The notes: generated from the letters alone by a model not told the origin. A stretch of DNA of 33,528 nt from JBHPGW01 sp042569785 (GCA_042569785.1 JBHPGW010000030.1:1-33528); one strand, 5' to 3'. Counted from the first letter of the stretch, positions 1-9,056 are shown. Translations and numbers: made by a program.

Positions 1-306
1 CGCACATACCTGCGCAAATGATTGAAATAATCCCCATTTAAACCCCAAAAACAAACATCTGACTATTCTAACATATCAAAAATCAGTAAAAATCCGCAAA
101 ATCCGCGGTTAGTTTTTTTGTTTTTCCAAATCGTAAATCGTAAATTGAAAATCGTAAATTACAAAGTCGTCAATCTGTGTGATCAGTCTTTAAAATCTGA
201 GAAATTCGTGGTTGATATTTGTTTTTCTGAAAGTATTGCATCTGTGGTTAGATTTTGGTATAATATTCGGCTTAACTATTACGAACTGTAATTAAGGAAG
301 CGATAA
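1..306. repeat. Non-coding repeat-rich leader region
   Basis: No convincing gene lies here. The stretch consists of degenerate short repeats. AATCGTAAAT occurs three times (129-138, 136-145, 150-159). Variants of a 'TCYGYGGTTAG' phrase occur near 102-113, 204-215 and 241-250, and these are related to the reverse complement of the repeat at 10656-10683. The first repeat type also forms the arms around the four-helix-bundle gene at 14951. The region ends in a promoter (236-264) that drives the gene at 307. Confidence 0.6.
236..264 (+). promoter_or_regulatory. Sigma-70-like promoter for the TPR/rluA operon
   Basis: TTGCAT (236-241) is followed by a 17-base spacer and a perfect TATAAT (259-264). 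The expected start point is near 271, about 36 bases before the ATG at 307. A Shine-Dalgarno AAGGAAG (294-300) precedes that ATG by 6 bases. The -35 and spacer lie within repeat-type sequence. Confidence 0.65.
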
Positions 307-1122
307 ATGAAATCTGAGCATAGGCATGAACTCAAAACCAACGAATTGGCTGAATGGCTGGTACACTTTCCGCAGTGGCTCAAAGACAATCAGCGAACCA
401 TTATCTACGTAGCTGTAATACTGGTTATCACAGTCGCCGCTTATATCTGGAAAAACTATAAGACAAACGTCGTCCACGTCCGTGAAAAACAAGACTTTAC
501 CAATCTCGTCACTCGACTGTCGCAAAGCAAAATACAGATCCTGCAGTCCCAGGAACAAGGCTATGACACATCTATCAATCTACTGCAAATAGCTGACAAC
601 CTACAGGCCGTCGCCAACAAGAGCAAGAACAAGTTGATGGCAGCCCTTGCCCTTATCAAACGAGCAGAGATACTCCGAATGGAACTGCACTATCGCTACG
701 GCTCAGTTGCCGAACAGGACATAGCAATTCCAACCGACAAAGCCATGGCGAGCTATACAAAGGCTCTTAAGCTCTTATCGGCAGATAAATTAGAGGCACC
801 GGTCACAGAAGCTGGCGACATCAAATCACTACCGTTAGCAGCAGCAGCTAAGCTCGGCTTGGGATTGTGCCAAGAAGAAAAAGGCAACTTCCCGGAAGCC
901 AAAAAGCTGTACCGTCTGCTCAGCGATAGTCCTGTTTTTGCCGGCACGATAGCGGCTGTTACCGCATCAAGAAGACTCAAAGTGATGGCTGACTATCAGC
1001 AGAAAGTCGCTTTCAGGCCTGCAAAGAAATCGCAAATTCAACCAACACAACCTGAGATTCGATTCAACCTGCCTGAGTTGACACCGCCACAAACACCTGA
1101 AACCAATTCACCAAACAACTAA
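307..1122 (+). CDS. Membrane-anchored TPR-like protein (YfgM/TPR_21-like)
   Basis: 271 aa. Residues about 1-28 are hydrophilic and cytoplasmic. A single transmembrane helix follows (about 30-48, rich in I, V and A, ending in YIWKNYK), then an alpha-helical body with alanine-rich helices resembling tetratricopeptide repeats (about 105-225). The tail is Pro/Gln/Thr-rich. This layout of a short N-terminus, one helix and a TPR-like domain resembles the YfgM family, which works near the Sec translocon or in envelope quality control; the assignment rests on architecture only. The ATG is supported by AAGGAAG six bases upstream. Its TAA stop overlaps the ATG of the pseudouridine synthase by one base (1122), so the two are probably translationally coupled. 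Function is unproven. Confidence 0.7.
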   Translation: MKSEHRHELKTNELAEWLVHFPQWLKDNQRTIIYVAVILVITVAAYIWKNYKTNVVHVREKQDFTNLVTRLSQSKIQILQSQEQGYDTSINLLQIADNLQAVANKSKNKLMAALALIKRAEILRMELHYRYGSVAEQDIAIPTDKAMASYTKALKLLSADKLEAPVTEAGDIKSLPLAAAAKLGLGLCQEEKGNFPEAKKLYRLLSDSPVFAGTIAAVTASRRLKVMADYQQKVAFRPAKKSQIQPTQPEIRFNLPELTPPQTPETNSPNN

Positions 1123-2123
1123 TGCCAGACGAAGAAAACCAGATAGAAGATTTGCCATCGAATGAACCGATGACACTGCAGGTAGGCTCATCGATCAAGC
1201 ATAGGCGGATCGACAAATACCTTCACGGGCGATTCAGCAATTTCAGCAGGGTCGTGCTGCAAAATATCATAAAGGCCGGCACCGTTAAAGTTAACGGCAA
1301 AGTTGTCAAGGCAAGTTTCAAGTTAAGTCCCGGCGACAAGATAGACCTTACGTTACCCGAACTGCCAGACAGAGAGATCACCCCTGAAGACATACCGCTA
1401 AATATCATTTATGAGGATGACGACATTATCATTCTCAACAAGCAGAGCAACATCATTGTCCACCCAGCTCGCGGCAATCTGCATGGCACGCTCGTAAACG
1501 GCCTGGCCTTCTACTGCCAAAACCTCTCCAGCGGTCTGGGAGAGCTGCGTCCGGGCATCGTACACAGGCTCGACAGGAACACTACCGGCTGTATGGTCGT
1601 AACCAAAAACGACATCGCTCAATGGAAGATAGCCAAGCAGTTTGAGCTTCGACAGACAAAAAAGACCTACCTGGCAATCGTTCACGGTCAGCCGGAACTG
1701 GACGCTGACAGAATAAAAGCCCCCTTAGGCGTACACCCCAGAATAAGAGAAAAATACGCCGTCAGGCCTGAAAAAGGCAAAGAAGCCGTCACTTTTTACG
1801 AAGTTCTTGAACGTTTTCGAGGCTTTTCTCTGCTGAAATTAACCCCCCACACCGGCAGAACACATCAACTTCGTGTCCATCTGGCCCATATAAAACATCC
1901 GGTCGTAGCTGACGACATGTACGGCGGAAAGCTGGTCTATCCCTGGCAGTTGCAGAACGGCGAACCTGCCGTCGAAGAGCCAGTTATCGGACGAACCGCC
2001 CTGCACGCATACAGCCTGGAGTTCAAGCACCCCGGCACCGAAAAACAAGTAAAATTTGAGGCCCCAATACCCGAGGATATGCAGCATTTGCTCGATATGC
2101 TCCGAAAATATCGCAAAGTTTGA
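1122..2123 (+). CDS. rluD: RluA-family 23S rRNA pseudouridine synthase
   Basis: 333 aa, typical length for RluA/RluD enzymes, which isomerise uridine to pseudouridine in 23S rRNA. An S4 RNA-binding domain occupies about residues 25-85 (RIDKYL...SRVVLQNIIKAGTVKVNG). The catalytic domain follows, with the signature HRLDRNTTGCMVV, whose Asp is the nucleophile, and later HTGRTHQLRVHLAHIKHPVVADDMYGG. All hallmark residues are present, so it should be active. RluD is the closest guess because of the S4 domain and overall form, but RluC-type specificity cannot be excluded. It is the second gene of a two-gene operon and overlaps the first by one base. Gene symbol is tentative. Confidence 0.9.
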   Translation: MPDEENQIEDLPSNEPMTLQVGSSIKHRRIDKYLHGRFSNFSRVVLQNIIKAGTVKVNGKVVKASFKLSPGDKIDLTLPELPDREITPEDIPLNIIYEDDDIIILNKQSNIIVHPARGNLHGTLVNGLAFYCQNLSSGLGELRPGIVHRLDRNTTGCMVVTKNDIAQWKIAKQFELRQTKKTYLAIVHGQPELDADRIKAPLGVHPRIREKYAVRPEKGKEAVTFYEVLERFRGFSLLKLTPHTGRTHQLRVHLAHIKHPVVADDMYGGKLVYPWQLQNGEPAVEEPVIGRTALHAYSLEFKHPGTEKQVKFEAPIPEDMQHLLDMLRKYRKV

Positions 2124-2229
2124 GTCTGGATACCTGATTGCGTCTGCAATACAGTAGAATCGCCATCAAGAGCTCAAAAACCGTCTTTTTGCTAAATCCC
2201 AATAACTAAATGTCCAATATATAATTTGT

Positions 2230-2258
2230 TTGCAGAAAAGGCGTTAATGTCTTATAAT
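2230..2258 (+). promoter_or_regulatory. Sigma-70-like promoter of the secretion operon
   Basis: TTGCAG (2230-2235), a 17-base spacer and a perfect TATAAT (2253-2258). The expected start near 2265 gives a leader of about 43 bases before gspE at 2308, which has GAGG at 2294-2297. It is very similar in form to the promoter at 236-264. Confidence 0.65.
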
Positions 2259-2307
2259 GTAGGAAGAAGTAGCCGATAAACTTAATAACTATTGAGGTAT
2301 AACGGTA

Positions 2308-4077
2308 ATGGAAAAAGCAAGAACAACAAAAAAGATGCCCCCCATAGAGCAACTCAGAAGCAGGACTCTTGGACGAGTCCTTATTAAGATGGGGGTTTTG
2401 ACCAGAGAGAAAGTTCATGAATGTCTGAAGATCCAGAAGAAGCGAAATGGCACTATACAGATAGGGCAGATATTCCTTGAACTTGGATTGATCGACGAAA
2501 ATCAGTTGCAGATGGCGCTGGCGGCACAGCGGGGGATGGAGTATACAAATCTCGATGACATCGAAATACCCGCTGATGTGATCGAGAAAGTTCCTGTCCA
2601 AATGGCAAAGACATATCGGCTTGTGCCAATAGAGTTTAATGAGGACCAAAACGAGCTTAAAGTCGTCCTTGACAATCCGGACAATTTCAGAGCGACTGAC
2701 GATCTAAGTACCCTGATGGGTTTTAAGGTTTCGGCCCAAATAACTGATGTTGAGGCAATGGAAAGTGCGCTGGTCAAGTATTACAAGGAGCAGGACGATA
2801 AAGAAGGCATAAATGACCTGATTGGTGAAATACAACAGGACAGCTTTCTGGCAGATTTTGACGGCAGAGGCCAAAGTATCGACCTTGACGAATTGAAGGA
2901 GCTATCAGAATCCAATCCGGTTAAGAAGTTGCTGAACCTGGTACTTCTTCAGGCGATTCGTGACAAGGCCTCGGATATTCATTTTGAGCCCTTCGAGAAC
3001 GAATACAAAATGCGTTACCGTATAGACGGTGTGCTTTATGAAATGATACCTCCTCCCAGGCACATTGCCGCGGCGCTGAGTTCTCGTATAAAGGTTATGG
3101 CAAGTTTGGATATTGCTGAGAGGCGATTGCCCCAGGATGGAAGAATCTCACTTACCGTTCAGGGTAATCCGATCGATCTGCGTGTCAGCGTTTTGCCAAC
3201 AATGTTCGGTGAAAGCGTTGTGCTTCGTGTTCTGGACAGGTCACAGGTCAGCCTGGACCTGGAAAAACTGGGCCTAAGACAGTACGATTTGAAACTGGTG
3301 CGTCAGCTTATTAACAAACCTAACGGAATTGTAATTGTGACAGGTCCTACCGGCAGTGGTAAAACAACGACTCTTTACTCAGCATTGAACGAGCTTAACG
3401 ATATCGAGACGAAAATAATTACAACAGAAGACCCTGTTGAGTATGATATTGACGGTGTGGTTCAGGTTCAAATGAATACGGATATCGGGCTAACCTTTGC
3501 CCGGTGTCTGCGTTCGATCCTGCGTCAGGATCCTGATGTGGTGATGGTCGGTGAGATCCGTGACCTTGAAACCGCGGAAATTGCGGCCCAGGCTTCTCTT
3601 ACCGGTCACCTGGTGTTCACGACACTTCACACCAACGATGCTCCAAGTTCTATCGCCCGATTGCTGGATCTGGGAGTTGAGCCGTTCCTTATTACAGCGA
3701 CTGTCGAGGGAATCGTCGCACAGCGATTAGTCAGAAAGATATGTGATCGTTGTAAGACTCCGTTTGAGCCGACAGAAGTGCAGTTGATGGAATTGTCGCT
3801 TACTCCTGAAGACATCAAGGGTAAGCAATTCTATTACGGGCGAGGTTGTGACAGGTGTAATAAGACCGGCTACCGGGGACGAGAAGCTCTGTTTGAAATT
3901 ATGGTTTTCAATGACGAGATACGTGAGTTGATCATGAATCAGGCTTCGACGAATGTTTTGCGTACAGCGGCCCAGCGGTCCGGGATGAAGCTGTTATACA
4001 GTAACGGTCTTGCCGCGATCTACGATGGTGTCACTACCATAGACGAAGTGGCAAAGGAAACTATCATAGAAAAGTAA
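2308..4077 (+). CDS. gspE: Type II secretion/type IV pilus assembly ATPase GspE/PilB
   Basis: 589 aa, usual length. It is a cytoplasmic hexameric ATPase that powers pseudopilus assembly. An N-terminal MshEN-type domain (about 10-155) starts LGRVLIKMGVLTREKV; such domains bind c-di-GMP in some relatives, which is notable given the GGDEF/HD-GYP protein in this window. The core shows Walker A GPTGSGKTT (near residue 346), the Asp box, Walker B region RQDPDVVMVGEIRD and the His box (TGHLVFTTLHTND). The C-terminal zinc-binding motif is complete (CDRC...CDRC, about 475-515). First gene of a long + strand operon, followed after 39 bases by gspF. T2SS and T4P ATPases are hard to tell apart; the pseudopilin and GspK context favours T2SS-like. 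Confidence 0.93.
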   Translation: MEKARTTKKMPPIEQLRSRTLGRVLIKMGVLTREKVHECLKIQKKRNGTIQIGQIFLELGLIDENQLQMALAAQRGMEYTNLDDIEIPADVIEKVPVQMAKTYRLVPIEFNEDQNELKVVLDNPDNFRATDDLSTLMGFKVSAQITDVEAMESALVKYYKEQDDKEGINDLIGEIQQDSFLADFDGRGQSIDLDELKELSESNPVKKLLNLVLLQAIRDKASDIHFEPFENEYKMRYRIDGVLYEMIPPPRHIAAALSSRIKVMASLDIAERRLPQDGRISLTVQGNPIDLRVSVLPTMFGESVVLRVLDRSQVSLDLEKLGLRQYDLKLVRQLINKPNGIVIVTGPTGSGKTTTLYSALNELNDIETKIITTEDPVEYDIDGVVQVQMNTDIGLTFARCLRSILRQDPDVVMVGEIRDLETAEIAAQASLTGHLVFTTLHTNDAPSSIARLLDLGVEPFLITATVEGIVAQRLVRKICDRCKTPFEPTEVQLMELSLTPEDIKGKQFYYGRGCDRCNKTGYRGREALFEIMVFNDEIRELIMNQASTNVLRTAAQRSGMKLLYSNGLAAIYDGVTTIDEVAKETIIEK

Positions 4078-4116
4078 ATATAGTTAGTAACATTTTATTT
4101 TCAGGAGGTATTAAAG

Positions 4117-5367
4117 ATGCCTGTTTTTCGTTATGAAGCGTTGGATTCTCAGGGAGTAGCGGTCAAGGACGAGATAGAAGCGCTGAGCCAACAGGAAGCC
4201 ATAAGTAAGATCCGAAACATGGGGTACTTCCCCACGAAGGTAAACACATCGGGAGGTGCCAAGAAGCCTCGTGCCGCAACAGCCAGGCCCAAAGTCAGGC
4301 GTGGTGCTCGCGGCAAGGTAAAAGTTAAAGTTGTCACTCAGTTTGCCAGGCAGCTTTCCACACTTCAGGATGCCGGCCTGCCGATATTGCGGTCGCTGCG
4401 AATCCTTGAAGAACAGCAGAAGGCGGGTACATTTAAGAAGGTTGTCGGATACGTAGCTGATGAGATTGAAGGAGGTTCAACGCTTTCGGAGGCTCTTGGC
4501 AGGTTCCCGCGTGCTTTTGATCGGTTGCTGGTGAGTATGGTTGCCGCAGGCGAGACCGGTGGTGTTCTGGATTTGATATTGGCCCGTGTGGCGGACTTTA
4601 TGGAAAAGGCCGAGAAGCTCAAATCCAGGGTAAAAAGCGCGATGGTCTACCCGTGTGTGGTTTTGGGTGCAGCGTTTCTGATCTTGCTTGGCTTGATGAA
4701 ATACGTAATTCCGAATTTTAAGACGGTGCTCGAGGAAATGGTGGAGGGCAAATTAAATCCGGTAACCACTACGGTGCTTGGCGTAAGTAACTGGATAGCG
4801 AAAGATTTTGGTTGGGCCTATCTTATGGGGGCACCGATGGTTATTATTTTCATACTTAGAGTGATAAGGCGGACCCACATCGGGCGAGTTGTATTGGACT
4901 CGATCAAGCTTCGACTGCCTGTGATCGGGAGTCTAAGCGGTAAGGTAGCGGTTACTCGATGGACAAGAACCCTTGGTACTCTAATCGGTGCCGGCGTGCC
5001 TATCCTCGATGCGATCAATACATCGCGTGAGACTGCTGGTAATGAGGTTTATTCGAATATGTTAGCCAAGGTTCACGATTCGATCCGTCAGGGAGACAGT
5101 TTTGCCGGGCCGTTAAAGCAGTCTAAAACGGTGGACCTGATCATTACAAATATGATCGCGGTAGGCGAGGAGACCGGAGACCTGGACAAGATGCTGCTTA
5201 AGGTGGCAGACAATTATGATGAGCAGGTTGATGTTCTGGTGGCGTCGATGATGTCGCTTCTGGAGCCGATCATGATCATATTCCTTGGTATAACGGTGAT
5301 GGTGATCGTGTTAGCGGTGTTTTTGCCGATGATCCAGGTGATCACGGGTATGAGCAGCGCAATGTAG
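4117..5367 (+). CDS. gspF: Inner-membrane platform protein GspF/PilC
   Basis: 416 aa. Two repeated T2SSF domains (about 70-195 and 275-400). In the first, the conserved pattern FARQLSTLQDAGLPILRSL is followed by GETGGVLD; in the second, WTRTLGTLIGAGVPILDAI is followed by GEETGDLDKM. Three hydrophobic stretches fit the family's membrane segments (near 180-200, 225-245 and 385-410). A basic linker (about 48-72) separates the N-terminal region from the first domain. A strong AGGAGG (4103-4108) sits 8 bases before the ATG. The protein anchors GspE and pseudopilus growth at the inner membrane. It lies directly downstream of gspE. Confidence 0.93.
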   Translation: MPVFRYEALDSQGVAVKDEIEALSQQEAISKIRNMGYFPTKVNTSGGAKKPRAATARPKVRRGARGKVKVKVVTQFARQLSTLQDAGLPILRSLRILEEQQKAGTFKKVVGYVADEIEGGSTLSEALGRFPRAFDRLLVSMVAAGETGGVLDLILARVADFMEKAEKLKSRVKSAMVYPCVVLGAAFLILLGLMKYVIPNFKTVLEEMVEGKLNPVTTTVLGVSNWIAKDFGWAYLMGAPMVIIFILRVIRRTHIGRVVLDSIKLRLPVIGSLSGKVAVTRWTRTLGTLIGAGVPILDAINTSRETAGNEVYSNMLAKVHDSIRQGDSFAGPLKQSKTVDLIITNMIAVGEETGDLDKMLLKVADNYDEQVDVLVASMMSLLEPIMIIFLGITVMVIVLAVFLPMIQVITGMSSAM

Positions 5368-5394
5368 CTCAAGCTGACCCATGGCCAGTTTGAG
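5368..5394 (+). other. Hairpin after gspF, without a U-tract
   Basis: CTCAAGCTG (5368-5376) can pair with CAGTTTGAG (5386-5394): nine pairs including one G.U, with a nine-base loop. The bases that follow are A-rich rather than T-rich, so this is not a normal intrinsic terminator. It could be an mRNA processing or stability hairpin between gspF and the pseudopilin genes. Confidence 0.35.
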
Positions 5395-5460
5395 AATTTA
5401 AAAATTAAAATGTAAAAGTCAAAATTGTGGAATCCTGATAAATCGGGAGAGCTGATTTTA

Positions 5461-5489
5461 TTGCTGGAAAATAAGTTACTGATTATTAG
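5461..5489 (+). promoter_or_regulatory. Weak possible internal promoter before the first pseudopilin gene
   Basis: TTGCTG (5461-5466), a 17-base spacer and TATTAG (5484-5489, four of six consensus bases). It lies in the 149-base gap between gspF and the pseudopilin gene at 5517, the largest gap in the operon. AAGGG close to 5505-5509 serves as Shine-Dalgarno. Confidence 0.3.
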
Positions 5490-5516
5490 AGGGTTTATTT
5501 AGAAAAAGGGATAAAA

Positions 5517-6353
5517 ATGAAGGTTAACTGTGAAAAAAGAACGAAAAAAACAGGGTTTACGATCGTGGAACTTCTGACGGTTATGAGCGTGATAATACTT
5601 CTGATCAGCCTGCTTGTACCGGCTTTGAATGAAGTCAAGCGGTTCGCCAAGGGTGTCAAGCAGAAGGCACAGTTTCACAGTATAAGCGTTGCGTTGGATC
5701 TTTTTAACGCAGAGCAGGAAGGGTATCCGCCATCGAGCCAAGAAGACGCAAGTGGTAACCCTTATTGCGGGGCGATGAAGCTGGCAGAGGCTATGGTTGG
5801 TAAGGACCTTCGCGGGTTCAATCCGCTGTCGACTTTCAGCTTTTCGGATGATGGCAAGAATCAGAATTATTACACAGGCGATACCTTGGAAGGCAGGAGG
5901 AGTTATCTTAATCTTGAAGGGATTGACGCAATGCAGATCCAGGACCTATACGGCGAAGCAGACTGCATAGCAAAAGGCTTTGATCCTTGTGAAGTTGTTT
6001 TGTGCGATATTTATAGGCGACCGACGACTGCCACGGGCAAAAAGGCGGGGATGCCGGTACTTTATTACAGGGCAAATACATCTAATACAGGGCATGATCC
6101 CAACTCCAGTGATTTTGCAGTTGATAATATCTATAATTACTATGACAACCATATCTTAACAGAACTGAACTCTTACAACGTTATTGAGCTTAATCCGCTT
6201 TATAATAATTTTAGTCTATTCTACAGGATAACGCAAAACAAGCGAGTTAACATAGATACCCCTCGTCGGGCGGATAGTTATATTTTGATGTCGGCGGGGA
6301 TGGATGGTTTGTACGGGACAGGGGACGATGTATTTAATTTTGAAAAACAATAA
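5517..6353 (+). CDS. GspG-like major pseudopilin (paralogue 1)
   Basis: 278 aa. A short basic leader ends in Gly and is followed by FTIVELLTV with Glu at +5, the prepilin peptidase and N-methylation signature, then a hydrophobic helix (about 17-37). The globular part contains MKLAEAMVGKDLRGFNPLS, which recurs in altered form in the gene at 7440. The end reads ADSYILMSAGMDGLYGTGDD, which resembles the calcium-binding C-terminal loop of GspG. The protein is roughly twice the length of a standard GspG (about 140 aa), as is common in Planctomycetota. It is expected to be a pseudopilus subunit. The role as major or minor subunit cannot be read from sequence. Confidence 0.85.
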   Translation: MKVNCEKRTKKTGFTIVELLTVMSVIILLISLLVPALNEVKRFAKGVKQKAQFHSISVALDLFNAEQEGYPPSSQEDASGNPYCGAMKLAEAMVGKDLRGFNPLSTFSFSDDGKNQNYYTGDTLEGRRSYLNLEGIDAMQIQDLYGEADCIAKGFDPCEVVLCDIYRRPTTATGKKAGMPVLYYRANTSNTGHDPNSSDFAVDNIYNYYDNHILTELNSYNVIELNPLYNNFSLFYRITQNKRVNIDTPRRADSYILMSAGMDGLYGTGDDVFNFEKQ

Positions 6354-6398
6354 GAGACAAAAAAGCGGCGGGCAAGATACGTAAAGGCGGAGTGGCTT

Positions 6399-7406
6399 AT
6401 GACAAAAAAAATATTTTTTGTAACGGTGATAGCTATGACGTTTTCAGTAAACAATTCGTTAGCAGCTGTGAGTTTAATCGGCAACTACAGCTTTGAAGAC
6501 AACAATAGCGTTATTGATCCGCTCAGCGAAACAAGTACGCCGTTGGACTGGAATGATGTTAATCTGCCGGCTGATAAATTTGGCGGTTACGTTGATACAA
6601 GTTGGCAGAGTGATGGTCAATATTGCTTGACAGTTTATTCGGAGCGTAGGGGAGTATTCGAAGCAGACGATCTTGGCAGGGTTTCGCAGCAGGTTTATCT
6701 TGGTGATGTTAACGAGATTACATTTGATCTGAAGCTGGACACTACCAATTCTCAGGTCCCGTGGAATGCGGACAGATTCAGCGCGGTTTTGCTGATCGAT
6801 GGAAATGAGGTTTGGGATTCCAATGAGCTTACCCCGGTAGGTAATGGCGAATATATAGGCGTGATCTTAGTTACTGTCGATCAAATATATAAAGACGCAA
6901 ATGAGCATACTCTGTCTTTAGGTGTGAAGGCTCATGTTTCGCCGAGTGACCCTCAGCCATACTATATTTATTATCACAGCCGATGGGATAATTTCAGATT
7001 TGACAGTCACTGCCACGGTGGCGGTTATCTTCGCGCTGATTTGAATATGGACTGTTATGTTGATTGGGGTGATGTGAAAGTGTTGGCAGAAAATTGGTTG
7101 AATCTGCCCGTCGATTATGTTGGCGATGCTAACGAGAAAGTATTCGATAGATGTGATCTTTATGAAGACTCGAACGATATAATTAATTTTCTGGATTATG
7201 GTGTGTTGATAAATAGTTGGCTGGGCAACAGCATTGGCCAGGAATCAACGCTTTTAGAAGGTGATCTTAACGAAGATGGTATAGTGAATTTCGTTGACTT
7301 TGCGATCCTTACATCCGAGATGGACAGCAACGTTATAGATTATAATGAGGTCAGGGTAATAACTGAACAGTGGCTTGAAAAGAGCTGGATCTATTGGGTA
7401 GAGTAA
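6399..7406 (+). CDS. Secreted protein with dockerin-like C-terminal module, embedded in the pseudopilin operon
   Basis: 335 aa. An N-terminal signal peptide (about 1-22, ending NSLAA) precedes a beta-rich domain (about 24-205) that starts SLIGNYSFED and looks like a carbohydrate-binding or jelly-roll fold. The C-terminus has EF-hand-like loops: DLNMDCYVDWGDVKVLAENW and GDLNEDGIVNFVDFAIL, with a weaker segment between them. Such modules, resembling type I dockerins, are frequent in exported Phycisphaerae proteins. GGAG lies six bases before the ATG. Placement between two GspG-like genes suggests it is a substrate or accessory of the secretion machine. No catalytic motif is visible, so its activity is unknown. 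Confidence 0.7.
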   Translation: MTKKIFFVTVIAMTFSVNNSLAAVSLIGNYSFEDNNSVIDPLSETSTPLDWNDVNLPADKFGGYVDTSWQSDGQYCLTVYSERRGVFEADDLGRVSQQVYLGDVNEITFDLKLDTTNSQVPWNADRFSAVLLIDGNEVWDSNELTPVGNGEYIGVILVTVDQIYKDANEHTLSLGVKAHVSPSDPQPYYIYYHSRWDNFRFDSHCHGGGYLRADLNMDCYVDWGDVKVLAENWLNLPVDYVGDANEKVFDRCDLYEDSNDIINFLDYGVLINSWLGNSIGQESTLLEGDLNEDGIVNFVDFAILTSEMDSNVIDYNEVRVITEQWLEKSWIYWVE

Positions 7407-7439
7407 ACAAAGAGATTAGATTTATATAAGGTTACAATT

Positions 7440-8282
7440 ATGAAACGCAAAAATTCAGGTTTTTCGATCGTGGAGTTATTAACGGTTCTGGCGATAATCG
7501 CTTTGCTGGTGGGGATACTGGTGCCTGCACTTAGTACGGTTCGCACGATGGCGCGCGAGACCAAGCAGAGGGCACAGTTTGCAGCTATCGGGCAGGGGTT
7601 AATAGCGTTTCGAACCGATTTCGGCGATTACCCGGAATCTCTTCTTGATCAAACGACTACACCGGGTGAGTTCTATGAAGGTGGTCAGAAACTGGCAGAG
7701 GCTCTTGTGGGCTGGGACCTTTTGGGTTTCCATCCAGATTCGGAATGGCAGGCGAATGGAGAGTACGAAAATGGCGATACCTTATATGACAACACCGTAG
7801 AAAATTTACAAGATAGAAAAGGGCCTTATCTGGAACTTTCAAATTCTAACGCATTTAAACTTCTCGATTTGTATGCCGATTCAGATCCGGTAACCCCGTT
7901 AAACATGGATACTTTCGTTCTCTGCGATTCGTTTGGCAGGAAGAAATTGCCAGTTGGTGACAGTATGGTTTCGGCAGGCTCACCCATTCTATACTTCAAA
8001 GCAAATAGAAGCAGTAAGACGATAGAGGCAGCTAATCTTAATGATCGCATTTATAACGTTGAGAACAACCTGGATATTGGAGAGTTGGGCAGGATTGGAG
8101 ATGGGGCAGAACATCGACTTTTTGACGATGGTCCAACATACAATAATTTTTATGATTATATTATAGACGAGAAGGTATCAAACGATCCATTTTTTTGGCC
8201 TGTTCGAGCGGATTCTTACATATTGATATCGGCTGGCGCTGATGGGTTGTATGGTACCGGTGATGATGTTACGAATTTTTAA
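7440..8282 (+). CDS. GspG-like pseudopilin (paralogue 2)
   Basis: 280 aa. The leader MKRKNSG is followed by FSIVELLTVLAIIALLVGIL, with Glu at +5 and a hydrophobic helix. It parallels the gene at 5517 along its length: QKLAEALVGWDLLGFHPDS corresponds to MKLAEAMVGKDLRGFNPLS, VLCDSFGRKK to VLCDIYRRPT, and the end ADSYILISAGADGLYGTGDD is nearly identical. The two genes therefore arose by duplication, with the dockerin-like gene now lying between them. The C-terminal Asp-rich loop fits the calcium site of GspG. It is an expected pseudopilus subunit. Confidence 0.85.
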   Translation: MKRKNSGFSIVELLTVLAIIALLVGILVPALSTVRTMARETKQRAQFAAIGQGLIAFRTDFGDYPESLLDQTTTPGEFYEGGQKLAEALVGWDLLGFHPDSEWQANGEYENGDTLYDNTVENLQDRKGPYLELSNSNAFKLLDLYADSDPVTPLNMDTFVLCDSFGRKKLPVGDSMVSAGSPILYFKANRSSKTIEAANLNDRIYNVENNLDIGELGRIGDGAEHRLFDDGPTYNNFYDYIIDEKVSNDPFFWPVRADSYILISAGADGLYGTGDDVTNF

Positions 8283-8286
8283 TTTA

Positions 8287-8327
8287 AATAAAGGCACAGA
8301 GGCACAAAGGGGCAAAGTCACAAAGTT
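8287..8327. repeat. GGCACARAG short tandem intergenic repeat
   Basis: About four degenerate units of eight to nine bases (GGCACAGA, GGCACAAAG, GGGCAAAG, TCACAAAG) fill the gap between two pseudopilin genes. Similar strings occur as dispersed non-coding repeats in many environmental bacterial genomes. Its presence argues that the downstream gene starts at 8341 rather than reading through it. Confidence 0.5.
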
Positions 8328-8340
8328 TGGGTTAGAAGAC

Positions 8341-8991
8341 ATGAACGGTTTCAAGAAACAATTTGGTTTTACTCTTGTTGAGACGATCGTTGTCGTTGGG
8401 ATAATTGTTTTGTTAGCGTCTATGATGGTTGGTATCGCTACGAGGATCGAGAGCCAGGGTAAGGAAAGGCTTGCTCGGGCAACTTTGGCGATACTCAATA
8501 CCGCTCTGGAGCAGTTTAAAGATTATAACTATAAGTATCGGCATCAGAATTTTGATGGTCTTGTGTTTCCGCTGGACTGTAATGGGTTTGATATAGCTGA
8601 TGTTGAGAGTACCCTGGTAGATGCGATGGATCTGACGACAGGAGAGGTGGAAATCACACTATTCGATGAAGCTAACCATGATGCAAATGATTTTGGCTGT
8701 GAGGTGATGTATTTGTTTTTGAATAGGGTAGCAGAGTGCCGGGTGACGCTGGACAGGCTGGACAGTTCGGCTGTTCTGGTCAGCGGTACGGTAAATATTA
8801 CGAGAGACAGCAAGGATCATGATTATCCTTTGCTGCGGATTGTCGATCCGTGGGGGACAACGCTTAAATATGATTATTATGATGAAAGTTCATCATTGCC
8901 AGACCCGGATTTCAAGAGGGTCTTTCCGGTGGTTACTTCGGCTGGGCCTGATGGGGAGTTTGATACCGGTGATGATATAAGTAATAGATAG
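8341..8991 (+). CDS. Pseudopilin with GspG-type C-terminal loop (paralogue 3)
   Basis: 216 aa from the ATG at 8341. This start puts a ten-residue leader (MNGFKKQFG) before FTLVETIVVVGIIVLLASMM, which has Glu at +5. A start at 8242 would overlap the preceding gene by 41 bases and would translate an intergenic repeat, so it is rejected. The C-terminus, VTSAGPDGEFDTGDDISN, again resembles the GspG calcium loop. Residues about 25-180 show no other motif. It is the third pseudopilin of the operon and is expected to be processed by a prepilin peptidase encoded elsewhere. Confidence 0.8.
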   Translation: MNGFKKQFGFTLVETIVVVGIIVLLASMMVGIATRIESQGKERLARATLAILNTALEQFKDYNYKYRHQNFDGLVFPLDCNGFDIADVESTLVDAMDLTTGEVEITLFDEANHDANDFGCEVMYLFLNRVAECRVTLDRLDSSAVLVSGTVNITRDSKDHDYPLLRIVDPWGTTLKYDYYDESSSLPDPDFKRVFPVVTSAGPDGEFDTGDDISNR

Positions 8992-9056
8992 AGGATAAGT
9001 GAATAGTTTTGGTCGAGGTTAAAGTGGTTGGTTGATGTAGTTTGGGTATTTGGATC

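Noticed and set aside
129..159. Direct repeats of AATCGTAAAT as a possible CRISPR array
   Set aside because: Units overlap or are a few bases apart with no spacers of constant length and no cas genes; this is a simple dispersed repeat.
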